Origin: Pelolinea sp.
Lineage (GTDB): Bacteria; Chloroflexota; Anaerolineae; Anaerolineales; Anaerolineaceae
Direction: 5' to 3'
DNA: 64,000 bases
NCBI GenBank assembly: GCA_030692365.1
Contig: JAUYCC010000026.1
Coordinates: forward strand, 32,063-96,062
Below, piece after piece: positions 43,992-52,112 of the stretch. Below the pieces are notes generated by a model that worked only from the letters and a program-made list of their open reading frames with translations, was not told where the DNA came from and made no database searches. Position numbers and translations under genes: made by a program. Position 1 is the first letter of the stretch; each line of letters starts with the position of its first letter.

Positions 43992-44390
43992 ATGGACCGC
44001 GACCTCATCCTGTCGGTCCTTCTCACAGTTAATCCGGAAAAAGCGTATCAAGATTGGCTCGATAGCGCTGCCCATTCTGTTTTCACCGGCAGCCCTGCGG
44101 AAATAGACCCAATTATTACCGGTAAGTTTTTTGCATGGGAAGGCTATATTTGGGGAAAGACCCAGGATCTGACGTCCGGAAAACGCATCCGGCAGACATG
44201 GCACACAACTGAATTTCCGGATGATTTGCCAGATTCCATCCTCGAAGTTTTGTTTGAGCCTGATGGTGATGGCACACTCTTGACCCTGATTCATACTGCT
44301 ATTCCTGACAACCAGTCAGATGAATATGAAAAGGGTTGGGAAGATTTCTATTTTCAACCGATGAAGAAGTATTACGAAGACAAGAAATAG
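43992..44390 (+). CDS. SRPBCC/AHSA1-type START-like domain protein
   Basis: This 132-residue protein has the helix-grip fold of the AHSA1/SRPBCC family: an N-terminal VNPEKAYQDWLDS helix, then GKFFAWEGYIWGKTQDLTSGKRIRQTWHT strands and a C-terminal helix GWEDFYFQPMKKYYED. Length is typical for a stand-alone domain. Such proteins bind hydrophobic ligands or act as chaperone cofactors. Its start follows the lipoprotein stop by two bases. Confidence 0.85.
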   Translation: MDRDLILSVLLTVNPEKAYQDWLDSAAHSVFTGSPAEIDPIITGKFFAWEGYIWGKTQDLTSGKRIRQTWHTTEFPDDLPDSILEVLFEPDGDGTLLTLIHTAIPDNQSDEYEKGWEDFYFQPMKKYYEDKK

Positions 44391-44421
44391 AAATATATTC
44401 ATTCAACTTTATTGGTAAATT

Positions 44422-44451
44422 CAGGAAGCGCATCCTTCGATGCGCTTCCTG
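44422..44451. terminator. Strong stem-loop between convergent genes
   Basis: CAGGAAGCGCATC and GATGCGCTTCCTG form a perfect 13-bp stem with a CTTC loop between the SRPBCC gene and the amino-acid ABC operon. It is followed on the plus strand by TTTAAG, so it can end the SRPBCC transcript; the T tract is short, so strength is uncertain. Confidence 0.65.
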
Positions 44452-44477
44452 TTTAAGAGGGGGTATATCATGGCGAA

Positions 44478-45230
44478 TTATTTCTGTAGAATCTGGGAAA
44501 GGAATAGCCTGGTCCTGTCACTTTGTGGATTGTTGAACAAGTTTTCAGGTGTGTTGCTTTCCACAATTCGGCCGAAATCCATAAAGATTACTTCATCTGC
44601 CGCGGCACGCGCGAAGCCCATTTCATGCGTCACGATCACCATCGTGATGCCTTCTTTGGCCAAAAGCATCATTACATCCAGTACTTCCTTAATCATCTCT
44701 GGATCCAGCGCGCTGGTGGGTTCGTCGAAGAACATCAGTTTGGGCTTCATCGCCAAAGCCCGCGCGATAGCCGCGCGTTGCTGCTGTCCGCCTGAGATCT
44801 GCAAGGGCAGCTTATCGGCCTTGTCGGCAATGCCCACTTTACGGAGTTGCTCCATAGCAATGGCTTCAGCTTTTTTCTTGTCGGTTTTCTTAACCACGCG
44901 CTGCGCCAAGGTGATATTTTCCATTATGGTCAGATGCGCGTAAAGGTTAAAACTCTGGAAAACCATACCAATCTCCGCACGGTGGCGGTTCAGATCCTTT
45001 TGGTCCGTGGTCATTTTTTCACCCATGAACCAAACTTCACCTGAAGTGGGTGTTTCGAGATAGTTCATACAGCGCAACAACGTGGATTTGCCAGAACCGC
45101 TAGGTCCGATGATCACCACCACCTTGCCCTGCTGAACGCTCAGACTGACGTCATCTACAGCGTGCAGATCACCAAACCATTTGTGCAGGTTCTTTACATC
45201 AATCATCACAGGGGGTTGACTACTGTCCAT
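44478..45230 (-). CDS. Polar amino-acid ABC transporter ATPase (GlnQ type)
   Basis: The 250-residue ATPase has Walker [10 protein letters not shown], signature [15 protein letters not shown] and Walker [17 protein letters not shown]. Length and sequence match the polar amino-acid family (GlnQ/HisP). It overlaps the permease gene by 11 bases. It is the last gene of the three-gene importer operon. Confidence 0.95.
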   Translation of the reverse strand: MDSSQPPVMIDVKNLHKWFGDLHAVDDVSLSVQQGKVVVIIGPSGSGKSTLLRCMNYLETPTSGEVWFMGEKMTTDQKDLNRHRAEIGMVFQSFNLYAHLTIMENITLAQRVVKKTDKKKAEAIAMEQLRKVGIADKADKLPLQISGGQQQRAAIARALAMKPKLMFFDEPTSALDPEMIKEVLDVMMLLAKEGITMVIVTHEMGFARAAADEVIFMDFGRIVESNTPENLFNNPQSDRTRLFLSQILQK

Positions 45231-46101
45231 TCATCGAGATCCGTTTTTCGATCAGTTTCACAACCAATGAAAGCATAAGGGTCATGGTTAGATACATGAC
45301 TGAAAGCGTTATGTAAGCTTCCGGATATCGGAAGGAGTGCCCGGCATACAGGCGCGCAATTTGGGTAACATCGCGTACAGCCAGAATTGACACCAAAGAA
45401 GAGTCCTTCAGCATGGCGATAAAGTCATTGCCGATGGCTGGTAGCACATTACGGACAGCTTGCGGCAGCACCACATGGCGCATGGCCTGACCGTAACTCA
45501 ATCCCTGTGAACGCGCTGCTTCCATCTGCCCAACAGGAACCGATTGGATACCGGCGCGGAAGATTTCTGCCGAGTAAGCGCCATAGGTGATCGAAAGCGC
45601 GATCACCGCGCGCAAACTCATGGATACTGCGCGGTTGTTTGCTGAAACCAGTACCTTACCGATTCCCGTCAATCCAAGTTCAACCAATTTGGCGCCTAAC
45701 AGTCCTACCATATTCACAGAACCTGGCACAAGAACCAAAGCAATAAAAAAGATGGATACGAGCAACGGGATACCGCGCATTAATTCCACATAAAAGGTGG
45801 CAACATTTTGCCCGCCAATATTCTTGGAAACACGGCCTAAACCGGTTATTAAACCAATAATTAAAGATATGCTATAAGATATCAGGGTGATGGTAAGAGT
45901 TACCCCGATACCTGCGCGGATAGTTGAAAAGGCTTCACTAAAGCTTGGCGCTTTTGCGATAAGAATCAGGGTTGTTGCGATAATCAATCCAATCGCCGCC
46001 AGCCACCAGGGGAATGAAGCCAGCCTGGTACGTAATCTTTGTTTGGTTAATTCCTTCAGGGCAACTTTGCCCGTTGCCGTTGCTGAATTAGGTAATGCCA
46101 T
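45220..46101 (-). CDS. Polar amino-acid ABC transporter permease
   Basis: This 293-residue HisM/GlnP-type permease has a signature [43 protein letters not shown] and about five to six transmembrane helices. It belongs to the operon of the amino-acid ABC importer. The substrate is not clear: glutamine, arginine or other polar amino acids are all possible. Confidence 0.95.
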   Translation of the reverse strand: MALPNSATATGKVALKELTKQRLRTRLASFPWWLAAIGLIIATTLILIAKAPSFSEAFSTIRAGIGVTLTITLISYSISLIIGLITGLGRVSKNIGGQNVATFYVELMRGIPLLVSIFFIALVLVPGSVNMVGLLGAKLVELGLTGIGKVLVSANNRAVSMSLRAVIALSITYGAYSAEIFRAGIQSVPVGQMEAARSQGLSYGQAMRHVVLPQAVRNVLPAIGNDFIAMLKDSSLVSILAVRDVTQIARLYAGHSFRYPEAYITLSVMYLTMTLMLSLVVKLIEKRISMNGQ

Positions 46102-46163
46102 GATTATCCTCTTTTTTGCTTGGCTGGCTGGAATAAATCCAGCCAGCCGAATATTGATATTAC

Positions 46164-47039
46164 TTATTCGCCGTAGGTAACTTCTTTAATATCGTCATAA
46201 GTGACTTTGAAATCAGAACCGAAGAATTTCAGGTTCACCTCGTTCATGAAACCGTCGTCAATCATCGATTGAATGGCTTTGTTGAACGGTCCCACCAGTT
46301 CGCTGCCGGTCGGGAATACAAAGCCGAGCTGGTCACTGGAGATGGACGGACCGACTAATTCGACTTTCTCGGCATTTTGTCCGACATATCCAAGGCCGAT
46401 CACTTCGTCCAGTATTACCGCGTCAAGGTCTCCGCCAATTAATGCCTGAATAGCGAAGGGGAACTGCTCAAAACCTTTAACGCGCTCTTCCGGCAGATAT
46501 CCCAAAGCGGTTTCCATGTTGGTGGTTGCGGATTGCGTACCCATTACCAGATCAGGATTCGCGGCAAATTCTTCAATGGAAGTGAAGCGGTCTTCACCTT
46601 TTTTCACTAAAAGTCGCTGCTGGATATTGACATAACCCATCGAAAAATCCGCAATCTCTTCACGCTCAGCATTGATTGTAATGCCATCAGCTGCCACATC
46701 ATAGAGCCCGTCGGCGACCGATTGAATCATCGCGTCCCATGAGACTTCCTGGAATACGGGTTTGCAATGCAGTCGAGTGCATATTTCGTGGAGAACTTCA
46801 TAATCCCATCCACCAGCCTTGCCGGTCTTGCTGTCAATATAGTTAAAGGGCAGGTAGGCATTTTCAATCGCCACAGTAACCTCGCGGCAATTCAGGTCCA
46901 CCAGTGCTTTATTTGCGCTGCCAAGGCAGCCATACTGCGGAATTCCCTTGGCTGCTTCAGCATTTCCGCCAGAGCACGCGGATAAGATCAGCGTGCCGGC
47001 TAATAAACTTACTAAAATAAAATTACTTTTCTTAAACAT
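46164..47039 (-). CDS. Amino-acid-binding lipoprotein of the ABC transporter
   Basis: This 291-residue protein has a lipoprotein signal with lipobox LSAC (Cys about residue 22) and the PBPb/SBP_bac_3 fold of polar amino-acid binding proteins (GGWDYEVLHEICTRLHC, SWDAMIQSVADGLYDVAADGITI). I use ATG 47039, preceded by AAGGAGAAG; an upstream in-frame ATG at 47072 lacks that signal. The leader contains a Rho-independent hairpin and a tiny ORF, so the operon may be regulated by attenuation. Confidence 0.93.
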   Translation of the reverse strand: MFKKSNFILVSLLAGTLILSACSGGNAEAAKGIPQYGCLGSANKALVDLNCREVTVAIENAYLPFNYIDSKTGKAGGWDYEVLHEICTRLHCKPVFQEVSWDAMIQSVADGLYDVAADGITINAEREEIADFSMGYVNIQQRLLVKKGEDRFTSIEEFAANPDLVMGTQSATTNMETALGYLPEERVKGFEQFPFAIQALIGGDLDAVILDEVIGLGYVGQNAEKVELVGPSISSDQLGFVFPTGSELVGPFNKAIQSMIDDGFMNEVNLKFFGSDFKVTYDDIKEVTYGE

Positions 47040-47138
47040 TTCTTCTCCTTGTTTGGTCATGAAATTTTTCAAGCCCGGTTACCTGCTGAATACGTGGCTT
47101 TTATTAATAAACGCCATCAGCTCCCCAAGTTACCAGAT

Positions 47139-47165
47139 TCATTGTTTTGGTTTTATTTTTTTCAT
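47139..47165 (-). CDS. Possible 8-codon leader peptide in the amino-acid ABC leader
   Basis: ATG 47165, preceded by GGAGGT five bases upstream, encodes MKKIKPKQ before a TGA. The strong ribosome-binding site and the position 99 bases before the binding-protein start make translation plausible. The peptide is Lys-rich, so it might respond to lysine or ribosome speed. There is no coding conservation to support it and it may be chance. Confidence 0.35.
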   Translation of the reverse strand: MKKIKPKQ

Positions 47166-47198
47166 AGCGTACCTCCATATAAATTTCAGCAGATAACG

Positions 47199-47226
47199 AA
47201 AAAGGCCTTTCGCTTTCGAAAGGCCT
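47199..47226 (-). terminator. Intrinsic attenuator in the amino-acid ABC leader
   Basis: On the minus strand a perfect 9-bp stem GGCCTTTCG / CGAAAGGCC with an AAAG loop is followed by TTTTT. It lies between the promoter (47352-47379) and the binding-protein gene, so it can terminate transcription before the operon. Regulation by attenuation is the simplest reading. Confidence 0.78.
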
Positions 47227-47345
47227 CCTACGTTTATCTCCAGCTCATGTTATCCATGAATACCTAGCGCAAAACGCCGCACCTCCCGGAAGGGGCCGTT
47301 ATGAAATGCCGTTTAGCTTTTGGTAGCCGGTACTCTAACATGATG
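47227..47345 (-). ncRNA. Candidate structured leader RNA (unassigned riboswitch-like region)
   Basis: The roughly 119-base transcribed leader before the attenuator holds several possible stems, among them UCAUG-GAUAA-CAUGA and an ACGG/CCGU-rich domain. I compared it by eye with glycine, lysine, guanidine, T-box, SAM and c-di-GMP consensus patterns and found no convincing match. It is listed as an unknown cis-regulatory element. Confidence 0.45.
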
Positions 47346-47351
47346 GTGTTT

Positions 47352-47379
47352 TTTATATCATACTTATGACATATGTCAA
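47352..47379 (-). promoter_or_regulatory. Promoter of the amino-acid ABC operon with overlapping palindrome
   Basis: Minus-strand TTGACA (47379-47374), 16-base spacer, TATAAA (47357-47352). The perfect 12-bp palindrome TGACATATGTCA (47367-47378) overlaps the -35. Its half site (ATGACA/TGTCA) recurs in the palindrome before the divergent GntR gene, so GntR may control both. Confidence 0.72.
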
Positions 47380-47462
47380 GGTTTTTCAAGTATTTCATCA
47401 TTTCGAATTTCATTTGACGGGCACCTTTCATAAGGGAGTAATTTTATTTCGGCTATAATGCT

Positions 47463-47480
47463 TGTCATTACAACATGACA
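47463..47480 (+). promoter_or_regulatory. GntR operator: 6-bp inverted repeat
   Basis: TGTCAT, a six-base spacer and ATGACA lie just downstream of a TATAAT (47453-47458) and before the GntR ribosome-binding site. Position and symmetry suit autoregulation by the GntR protein. Confidence 0.65.
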
Positions 47481-47493
47481 GGCAGGAGGCTGA

Positions 47494-48294
47494 ATGGTTC
47501 TGGACGCGCAGAATCCGATTCCCTTGTATTTTCAGCTAAAAAGCATTATCGAAGAGCAAATTAGCTCCGGTGAGTTTAAATCGGGAGATAAAATCCCGTC
47601 TGAAAATTCGCTTTGTGAACAATATAAAGTCAGCCGCACCACCGCCCGGCAGGCGATCACAGAGCTGGTTAATATAGGAAAAGTGGTGCGTACCCAGGGG
47701 AGAGGTACATTTGTCGCTCAATATCCGATTAATAAACCACCATATCGTTTGACGGGTTTTTCGGCAGATATGAAAAAACAGGGCTTTCATCCAAGTTCCA
47801 AAACGTTGGAATTTAAAGTGATCATGCCTACTCCTGAAATTGCCAAAATGCTGCGCATCGGTCCATCAGAAGCTGTCATATTTATTAAGCGCTTGAGGTA
47901 TATCGACGGCCATGTAATGGGGATTGAATATACCCATATGCCCTTCAACCGCTTTTCCACTTTATTGGATGAAAACCTTGATAATAATTCCCTTTACGAG
48001 ATTTTAATTAATAAGTTTGATGCGGTACCCACGCGTGTATCAATTACATTTGAGGCGGTTCATTGTGAAGACGAAATGTGTGAACTGCTGCAAACGACAA
48101 AGTTTACGCCTCTCCTGCATATCAGCGACATTACCTTCGATCAAAACGATCAGTTGATTGAGTACTCATGGACATATTACCGCGGTGACCTCTATACTTT
48201 AAATGTTGAAATTAATAAACATCAAAACGAGAATCTGCTCTTTGTGCGTAAAGGTTTTGAGAAAAGCCCACCGGAAGTCCTTCCTAACAAGTAA
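47494..48294 (+). CDS. GntR/HutC-family transcriptional regulator with UTRA domain
   Basis: This 266-residue regulator has an N-terminal wHTH (SGDKIPSENSLCEQYKVSRTTARQAITELVNIGKVVRTQGRGTFV, residues 27-72) and a C-terminal UTRA ligand-binding domain (PPYRLTGFSADMKKQG onward, with AVIFIKRLRYIDGHVMGIEYTHM). The UTRA type usually binds a small metabolite such as a sugar phosphate or amino acid. It is divergent from the amino-acid ABC operon and shares related half sites with it. Confidence 0.9.
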   Translation: MVLDAQNPIPLYFQLKSIIEEQISSGEFKSGDKIPSENSLCEQYKVSRTTARQAITELVNIGKVVRTQGRGTFVAQYPINKPPYRLTGFSADMKKQGFHPSSKTLEFKVIMPTPEIAKMLRIGPSEAVIFIKRLRYIDGHVMGIEYTHMPFNRFSTLLDENLDNNSLYEILINKFDAVPTRVSITFEAVHCEDEMCELLQTTKFTPLLHISDITFDQNDQLIEYSWTYYRGDLYTLNVEINKHQNENLLFVRKGFEKSPPEVLPNK

Positions 48295-48349
48295 TTAATA
48301 AATTCATCCTAACTTTTTTTTAGAACGCTGTGTTAATATAAAAAAGAAA

Positions 48350-49252
48350 ATGACACTACAATCCTTCATTAACAGCCGGTTGGGTATTGGGCTAATTCTA
48401 GGCATCGGCAAACTGATTCCGCCCAAGATCGGGTTTAAATTAGCTGATTGGGTCGCGATGAAAATCACGTCCCGAAAAGAAACCCAAATGGTCCGCTCGT
48501 TGCGTGCCAACCAGTGGATTGTCACCGGGCAAAAGTTATCTTCAGAGGACCTGGACGCTCAGGTTCTTAATACTTTCCGCCACATCGCACATGTCCAGTA
48601 TGATTTGTATCACAACCTTGATAACCACCAAGCAACCCTCGATCGTATGATTTTGAGCCCGAGACTGGTTGACTTTCTCAATTCTCGCATGGGCGGCACT
48701 GAGGGCACATTGATTGTCGCGCCGCATCTTAGCAATTTCGATCTGGCCGGACGCGCTTTGGCTCTAAATGGCTTCAGCATACAGGTATTGTCATACCCGC
48801 AACCGCACGGCGGTTACCAATGGCAAAACCGCTTACGCAAGAATATTGGCATCGATATTTCTCCCACGTCCACCGAGAGTTTGCGGCGAGCTAAAGCCAG
48901 ATTAAAAGCCGGCGGAGTTGTGATCACCGGTCTTGAACGTCCTCTGCCTGAGACCAACTATCATCCAAAATTCTTTGATTATCCAGCACCTGTGCCGGCG
49001 TTTTATGTTCGCCTGGCGTTACAAACCAATACAGCCATGCTCGTTGTTGCCTGCGTGGGCACCCCGGAAGAGAATTACGTCCTGGAATGTTCCGACCTGA
49101 TTTATTTGGAACCGAATGATGACCCGGTGCAGGAAATTGAAAAGAACGCCGAGAAAGTGCTGAAAGCAGCGGAACCGTTTATCCGGGCACACCCGGAACA
49201 ATGGGCAATGACCTATCCGGTTTGGCCTTTCGCGCTTGAACAAATGCCCTAA
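48350..49252 (+). CDS. LpxL/HtrB/PatA-type lipid acyltransferase
   Basis: The 300-residue protein has the acyltransferase motif HLSNFD (HxxxxD) at about residue 126 and the extended LpxL/PIM-acyltransferase pattern LSYPQPHGGYQWQNRLRKNIGIDI and ITGLERPLPETNY. There are no strong transmembrane helices beyond a weak N-terminal one. It is followed 31 bases later by a CDP-alcohol phosphotransferase, an order that recalls phosphatidylinositol-mannoside synthesis. The acceptor lipid is unknown. Confidence 0.82.
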   Translation: MTLQSFINSRLGIGLILGIGKLIPPKIGFKLADWVAMKITSRKETQMVRSLRANQWIVTGQKLSSEDLDAQVLNTFRHIAHVQYDLYHNLDNHQATLDRMILSPRLVDFLNSRMGGTEGTLIVAPHLSNFDLAGRALALNGFSIQVLSYPQPHGGYQWQNRLRKNIGIDISPTSTESLRRAKARLKAGGVVITGLERPLPETNYHPKFFDYPAPVPAFYVRLALQTNTAMLVVACVGTPEENYVLECSDLIYLEPNDDPVQEIEKNAEKVLKAAEPFIRAHPEQWAMTYPVWPFALEQMP

Positions 49253-49283
49253 AATCCTTACAAAGATACAATATACTTAACTT

Positions 49284-50018
49284 ATGGCAAAAAATAAAAA
49301 TGAACTTAAGAAGATCGAAAAACATCGCCGGGTCAATGATATCCTCCTCGGCCCTCTGGAACGTCCGGCCATCGCCTGGCTGGTAAAGCACATGCCCTAT
49401 TGGGTTACACCCGACCACCTCACGTTTTTCGGTTTTGCATCCGCATTAATTATCGGCCTCAGTTATTACCTGACCACTTTTGACAGGAATTTCCTGTGGC
49501 TTGCCAATCTGGGTTTCTTGTTTAACTGGTTCGGCGACAGCCTGGATGGCAATCTTGCGCGCCACCGTAAAATTGAACGACCGAGCTATGGATTCTTCAT
49601 CGACCACACCGTTGATACCATCAGCGAGGTGAGCATTTTTATCGGCATTGGGCTCTCACCCTATGTCGATCTGAACCTGGCTTTTCTTGCACTGGTTGGA
49701 TATCTTTGCATGGCTAACCTGGTATACATCACCACTTCGGTCAAGGGCGTTTTCAAGATTTCCTATGGCTCGCTTGGCCCTACCGAAGTGCGCGCGATTG
49801 CGATCATTTCCAACATAACTGTCTACTTCCTCGGCAATCCCCAAATCAGTCTGCTGGGATTTTCTTTTTCCTTGTATAACCTCATCATCATTTGCATCAT
49901 CATCCTGCTATTCTTTTTCTTCTTTTACACCGTTATTACTGAAGGGATCCAACTTGAACGTCAGGACCGTGAGAAGTGGTTGAAGAAATTGAATAACAAC
50001 GATTCCTCGAATAACTGA
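49284..50018 (+). CDS. CDP-alcohol phosphatidyltransferase family protein
   Basis: The 244-residue membrane protein carries the CDP-OH-P_transf motif as GDSLDGNLARHRKIERPSYG then FFIDHTVD, matching DxxDGxxAR...GxxxDxxxD with the metal-binding aspartates kept. Several hydrophobic helices surround it, and a basic N-terminus precedes them. It probably makes a phospholipid (phosphatidylinositol-phosphate, glycerophosphate or archaetidyl type). The preceding acyltransferase suggests a joint lipid pathway. Confidence 0.88.
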   Translation: MAKNKNELKKIEKHRRVNDILLGPLERPAIAWLVKHMPYWVTPDHLTFFGFASALIIGLSYYLTTFDRNFLWLANLGFLFNWFGDSLDGNLARHRKIERPSYGFFIDHTVDTISEVSIFIGIGLSPYVDLNLAFLALVGYLCMANLVYITTSVKGVFKISYGSLGPTEVRAIAIISNITVYFLGNPQISLLGFSFSLYNLIIICIIILLFFFFFYTVITEGIQLERQDREKWLKKLNNNDSSNN

Positions 50019-50145
50019 TTTCTCGAACCACCCCAAATACTCAATAAAGGTTTCTTCGGTGAACTGAAGAAATACCTACACGGTTCAATCCGTAATATAA
50101 TTGCTTGGTTAAACTCTGAAATTATTATCTATCAAGGAGAATATA

Positions 50146-51093
50146 ATGATTGTTACCACCAAAAAACTTTTTGAAGCTGCCTATGGCAAATATGCCATCG
50201 GCGCTTATAACATCAATAACATGGAGCAAGCCATGGGTTTGTTCCAGGGCTGTATTGACAGCCAGGCGCCTTTTATCATTCAAATCAGTAAGGGCGCGCG
50301 CGATTACACCAATAAGCTGATGCTTGAGGGTATGATACGTGCTGCGAACGAAGTCTTCCCGGATGCCATTTTCGCTGTCCACCTCGACCACGGCGATGAG
50401 GAAGCCTGCTACGATTGCATCGCAAGCGGTTTCTATAGCTCCGTTATGATTGACGCCAGCCATGAATCGTACGAAAAGAACATTAAAATCACCAAGCGCA
50501 TCGTGGATGCCGCACATGCCAAAGGCATTGTGGTGGAAGCTGAACTTGGACAGCTTGGCGGCGTTGAAGAACACGTCAGCGTTTCAGAAGAAAAAGCCAA
50601 ATTGACCAACCCCGATCAGGCTAAGGATTTCGTTGACCGTACCGGCTGTGATTCTCTGGCTGTTGCTATCGGTACCAGCCACGGGGCCTTCAAATTCAGC
50701 GGTTCACAATCACTGCACTTCGATGTTCTTGAACAAATCCAGAAAAAATTGCCCGGTTTCCCGTTGGTCATGCACGGCTCCAGCTCAGTTCCGCAGGATG
50801 AGGTCGAACGCATTAACAACGCTGGCGGCAAGATCTTGGGCGCCAAAGGCGTTGACGCCACTCAATTCAAAAAAGCCGCGCTCCTGGGCGTGACCAAGAT
50901 CAATATTGACACCGACGGACGCTTGGTCTGGACGCGCGTTCACCGTGAATTCTTCCGTGATCATCCCGAAGAGTTTGATCTGCGCAAACCTGGCCAGACT
51001 TTCATGAAAGAATACGCCAAATTCATCGTGGAAAAGAATAATTATCTGGGTAGCGCAGGTCAGCTTGGCGCAGTTCGCAAACTGATGTCATAA
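50146..51093 (+). CDS. fba: Class II fructose-bisphosphate aldolase
   Basis: The 315-residue enzyme has the zinc-dependent aldolase features: LDHGDEEACYDCI with the first zinc His, HESYEKNI, EAELGQLGG, and GTSHGAFKF. VMHGSSSVPQDEV contains a further zinc His and the catalytic loop, and NIDTDGRLVW the phosphate site. Its ATG follows AAGGAGAATATA. It is likely the central glycolytic aldolase of the cell. A terminator follows at 51115-51155. Confidence 0.94.
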   Translation: MIVTTKKLFEAAYGKYAIGAYNINNMEQAMGLFQGCIDSQAPFIIQISKGARDYTNKLMLEGMIRAANEVFPDAIFAVHLDHGDEEACYDCIASGFYSSVMIDASHESYEKNIKITKRIVDAAHAKGIVVEAELGQLGGVEEHVSVSEEKAKLTNPDQAKDFVDRTGCDSLAVAIGTSHGAFKFSGSQSLHFDVLEQIQKKLPGFPLVMHGSSSVPQDEVERINNAGGKILGAKGVDATQFKKAALLGVTKINIDTDGRLVWTRVHREFFRDHPEEFDLRKPGQTFMKEYAKFIVEKNNYLGSAGQLGAVRKLMS

Positions 51094-51114
51094 ATTCAGC
51101 AGTTTTGAATCAAT

Positions 51115-51155
51115 AAAGGGATCCGGCTGAATGAAGTTCGCCAGGTCCCTTTTTT
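51115..51155 (+). terminator. Rho-independent terminator after fructose-bisphosphate aldolase
   Basis: AAAGGGA (51115-51121) pairs with TCCCTTT (51146-51152) and is followed by more T residues. The loop is long (about 24 bases) and partly base-pairs internally. Confidence 0.7.
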
Positions 51156-51217
51156 CGTGCCTGTTTTCAGGCGCAAAGAATATATAATATACTTTGGTAA
51201 ATAAACAAAAAGAAGAA

Positions 51218-51991
51218 ATGAAAAGTACTATGCAAAAGAAAAATTACTTAATTGATATGGACGGCGTTTTGGTCAGCGGAAAGAAGCTGATCCCTGGCGC
51301 CGATACCTTCATTGAATCGCTCAAAAGCAACGGGATTAAATTCCTGGTGCTCACTAACAATTCAATCTATACACCGGTTGATTTGGCGCACCGCCTGAAA
51401 ATCACTGGCCTGGAAATTCACGCCGAACAGATTTTCACTTCTGCCATGGCAACTGCCGCGTTTATGAAATCACAAAAAGAATCCGGCAATGCCTTTGTCA
51501 TCGGTGAAAGCGGATTGAACGTGGCCATCCATAACGCCGGCTATATCCTCACACCTGATGCGCCAGATTTTGTAGTGCTGGGCGAAACATTTGATTACAA
51601 CTTCCACCAGGTTACCAAAGCCGTGCGGCTCATTATCGCCGGCGCTTCTTTCCTGGCTACCAACCCTGACCCCACCGGCCCGTCTGAAGCCGGTATTACA
51701 CCGGCTTGCGGCGCGATGGCAGCACTGATAGAAAAAGCCAGCGGGCGCTCACCCTTCTATTGCGGCAAGCCGAACCCCTTCATGATGCGTTCCGCCCTGA
51801 ATTATCTGGGCGTGCACTCGGAAAATACCGTCATGGTCGGCGATCGCATGGACACTGACATAGTTGCAGGATTGCAAAGCGGTATGGAAACTATCCTGGT
51901 GCTCAGTGGCGTGACCACACTCAAGACCATCGAGGAATTCCCTTACCGGCCAAGCCATGTAGTCAATTCAGTCGCTGAAATTGAGATTTAA
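51218..51991 (+). CDS. NagD-like HAD phosphatase (subfamily IIA)
   Basis: The 257-residue HAD protein has motif [12 protein letters not shown], motif II LTNNS, motif III CGKPNP and motif [14 protein letters not shown], all typical of NagD/AraL phosphatases. A TTG at 51194 and an ATG at 51230 are alternative in-frame starts; the ATG at 51218 has the best upstream purine stretch. Substrate unknown; these enzymes dephosphorylate nucleotides and sugar phosphates. Confidence 0.9.
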   Translation: MKSTMQKKNYLIDMDGVLVSGKKLIPGADTFIESLKSNGIKFLVLTNNSIYTPVDLAHRLKITGLEIHAEQIFTSAMATAAFMKSQKESGNAFVIGESGLNVAIHNAGYILTPDAPDFVVLGETFDYNFHQVTKAVRLIIAGASFLATNPDPTGPSEAGITPACGAMAALIEKASGRSPFYCGKPNPFMMRSALNYLGVHSENTVMVGDRMDTDIVAGLQSGMETILVLSGVTTLKTIEEFPYRPSHVVNSVAEIEI

Positions 51992-52012
51992 AGAAATACA
52001 CGGCTTATCTCA

Positions 52013-52039
52013 AAATCCGCTGTATTTACATGCGGATTT
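52013..52039 (+). terminator. Rho-independent terminator after the NagD-like gene
   Basis: AAATCCGC (52013-52020) and GCGGATTT (52032-52039) form an 8-bp stem with an 11-base loop, followed by TTCTTTTT. Confidence 0.8.
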
Positions 52040-52112
52040 TTCTTTTTAAAGCATCCACCTATGATTCCTGTTTATAATCATCAGATAACAAAATGTTTCC
52101 AAGGAACAGCAT

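Noticed and set aside
47227..47345. c-di-GMP (GEMM-I) riboswitch on the plus strand (pieces such as GCGCAAAACGCC and GGTAGCCGG)
   Set aside because: Order and spacing of the core pieces do not fit, and the plus strand has no promoter before them or gene in suitable position; the minus strand has promoter and terminator.
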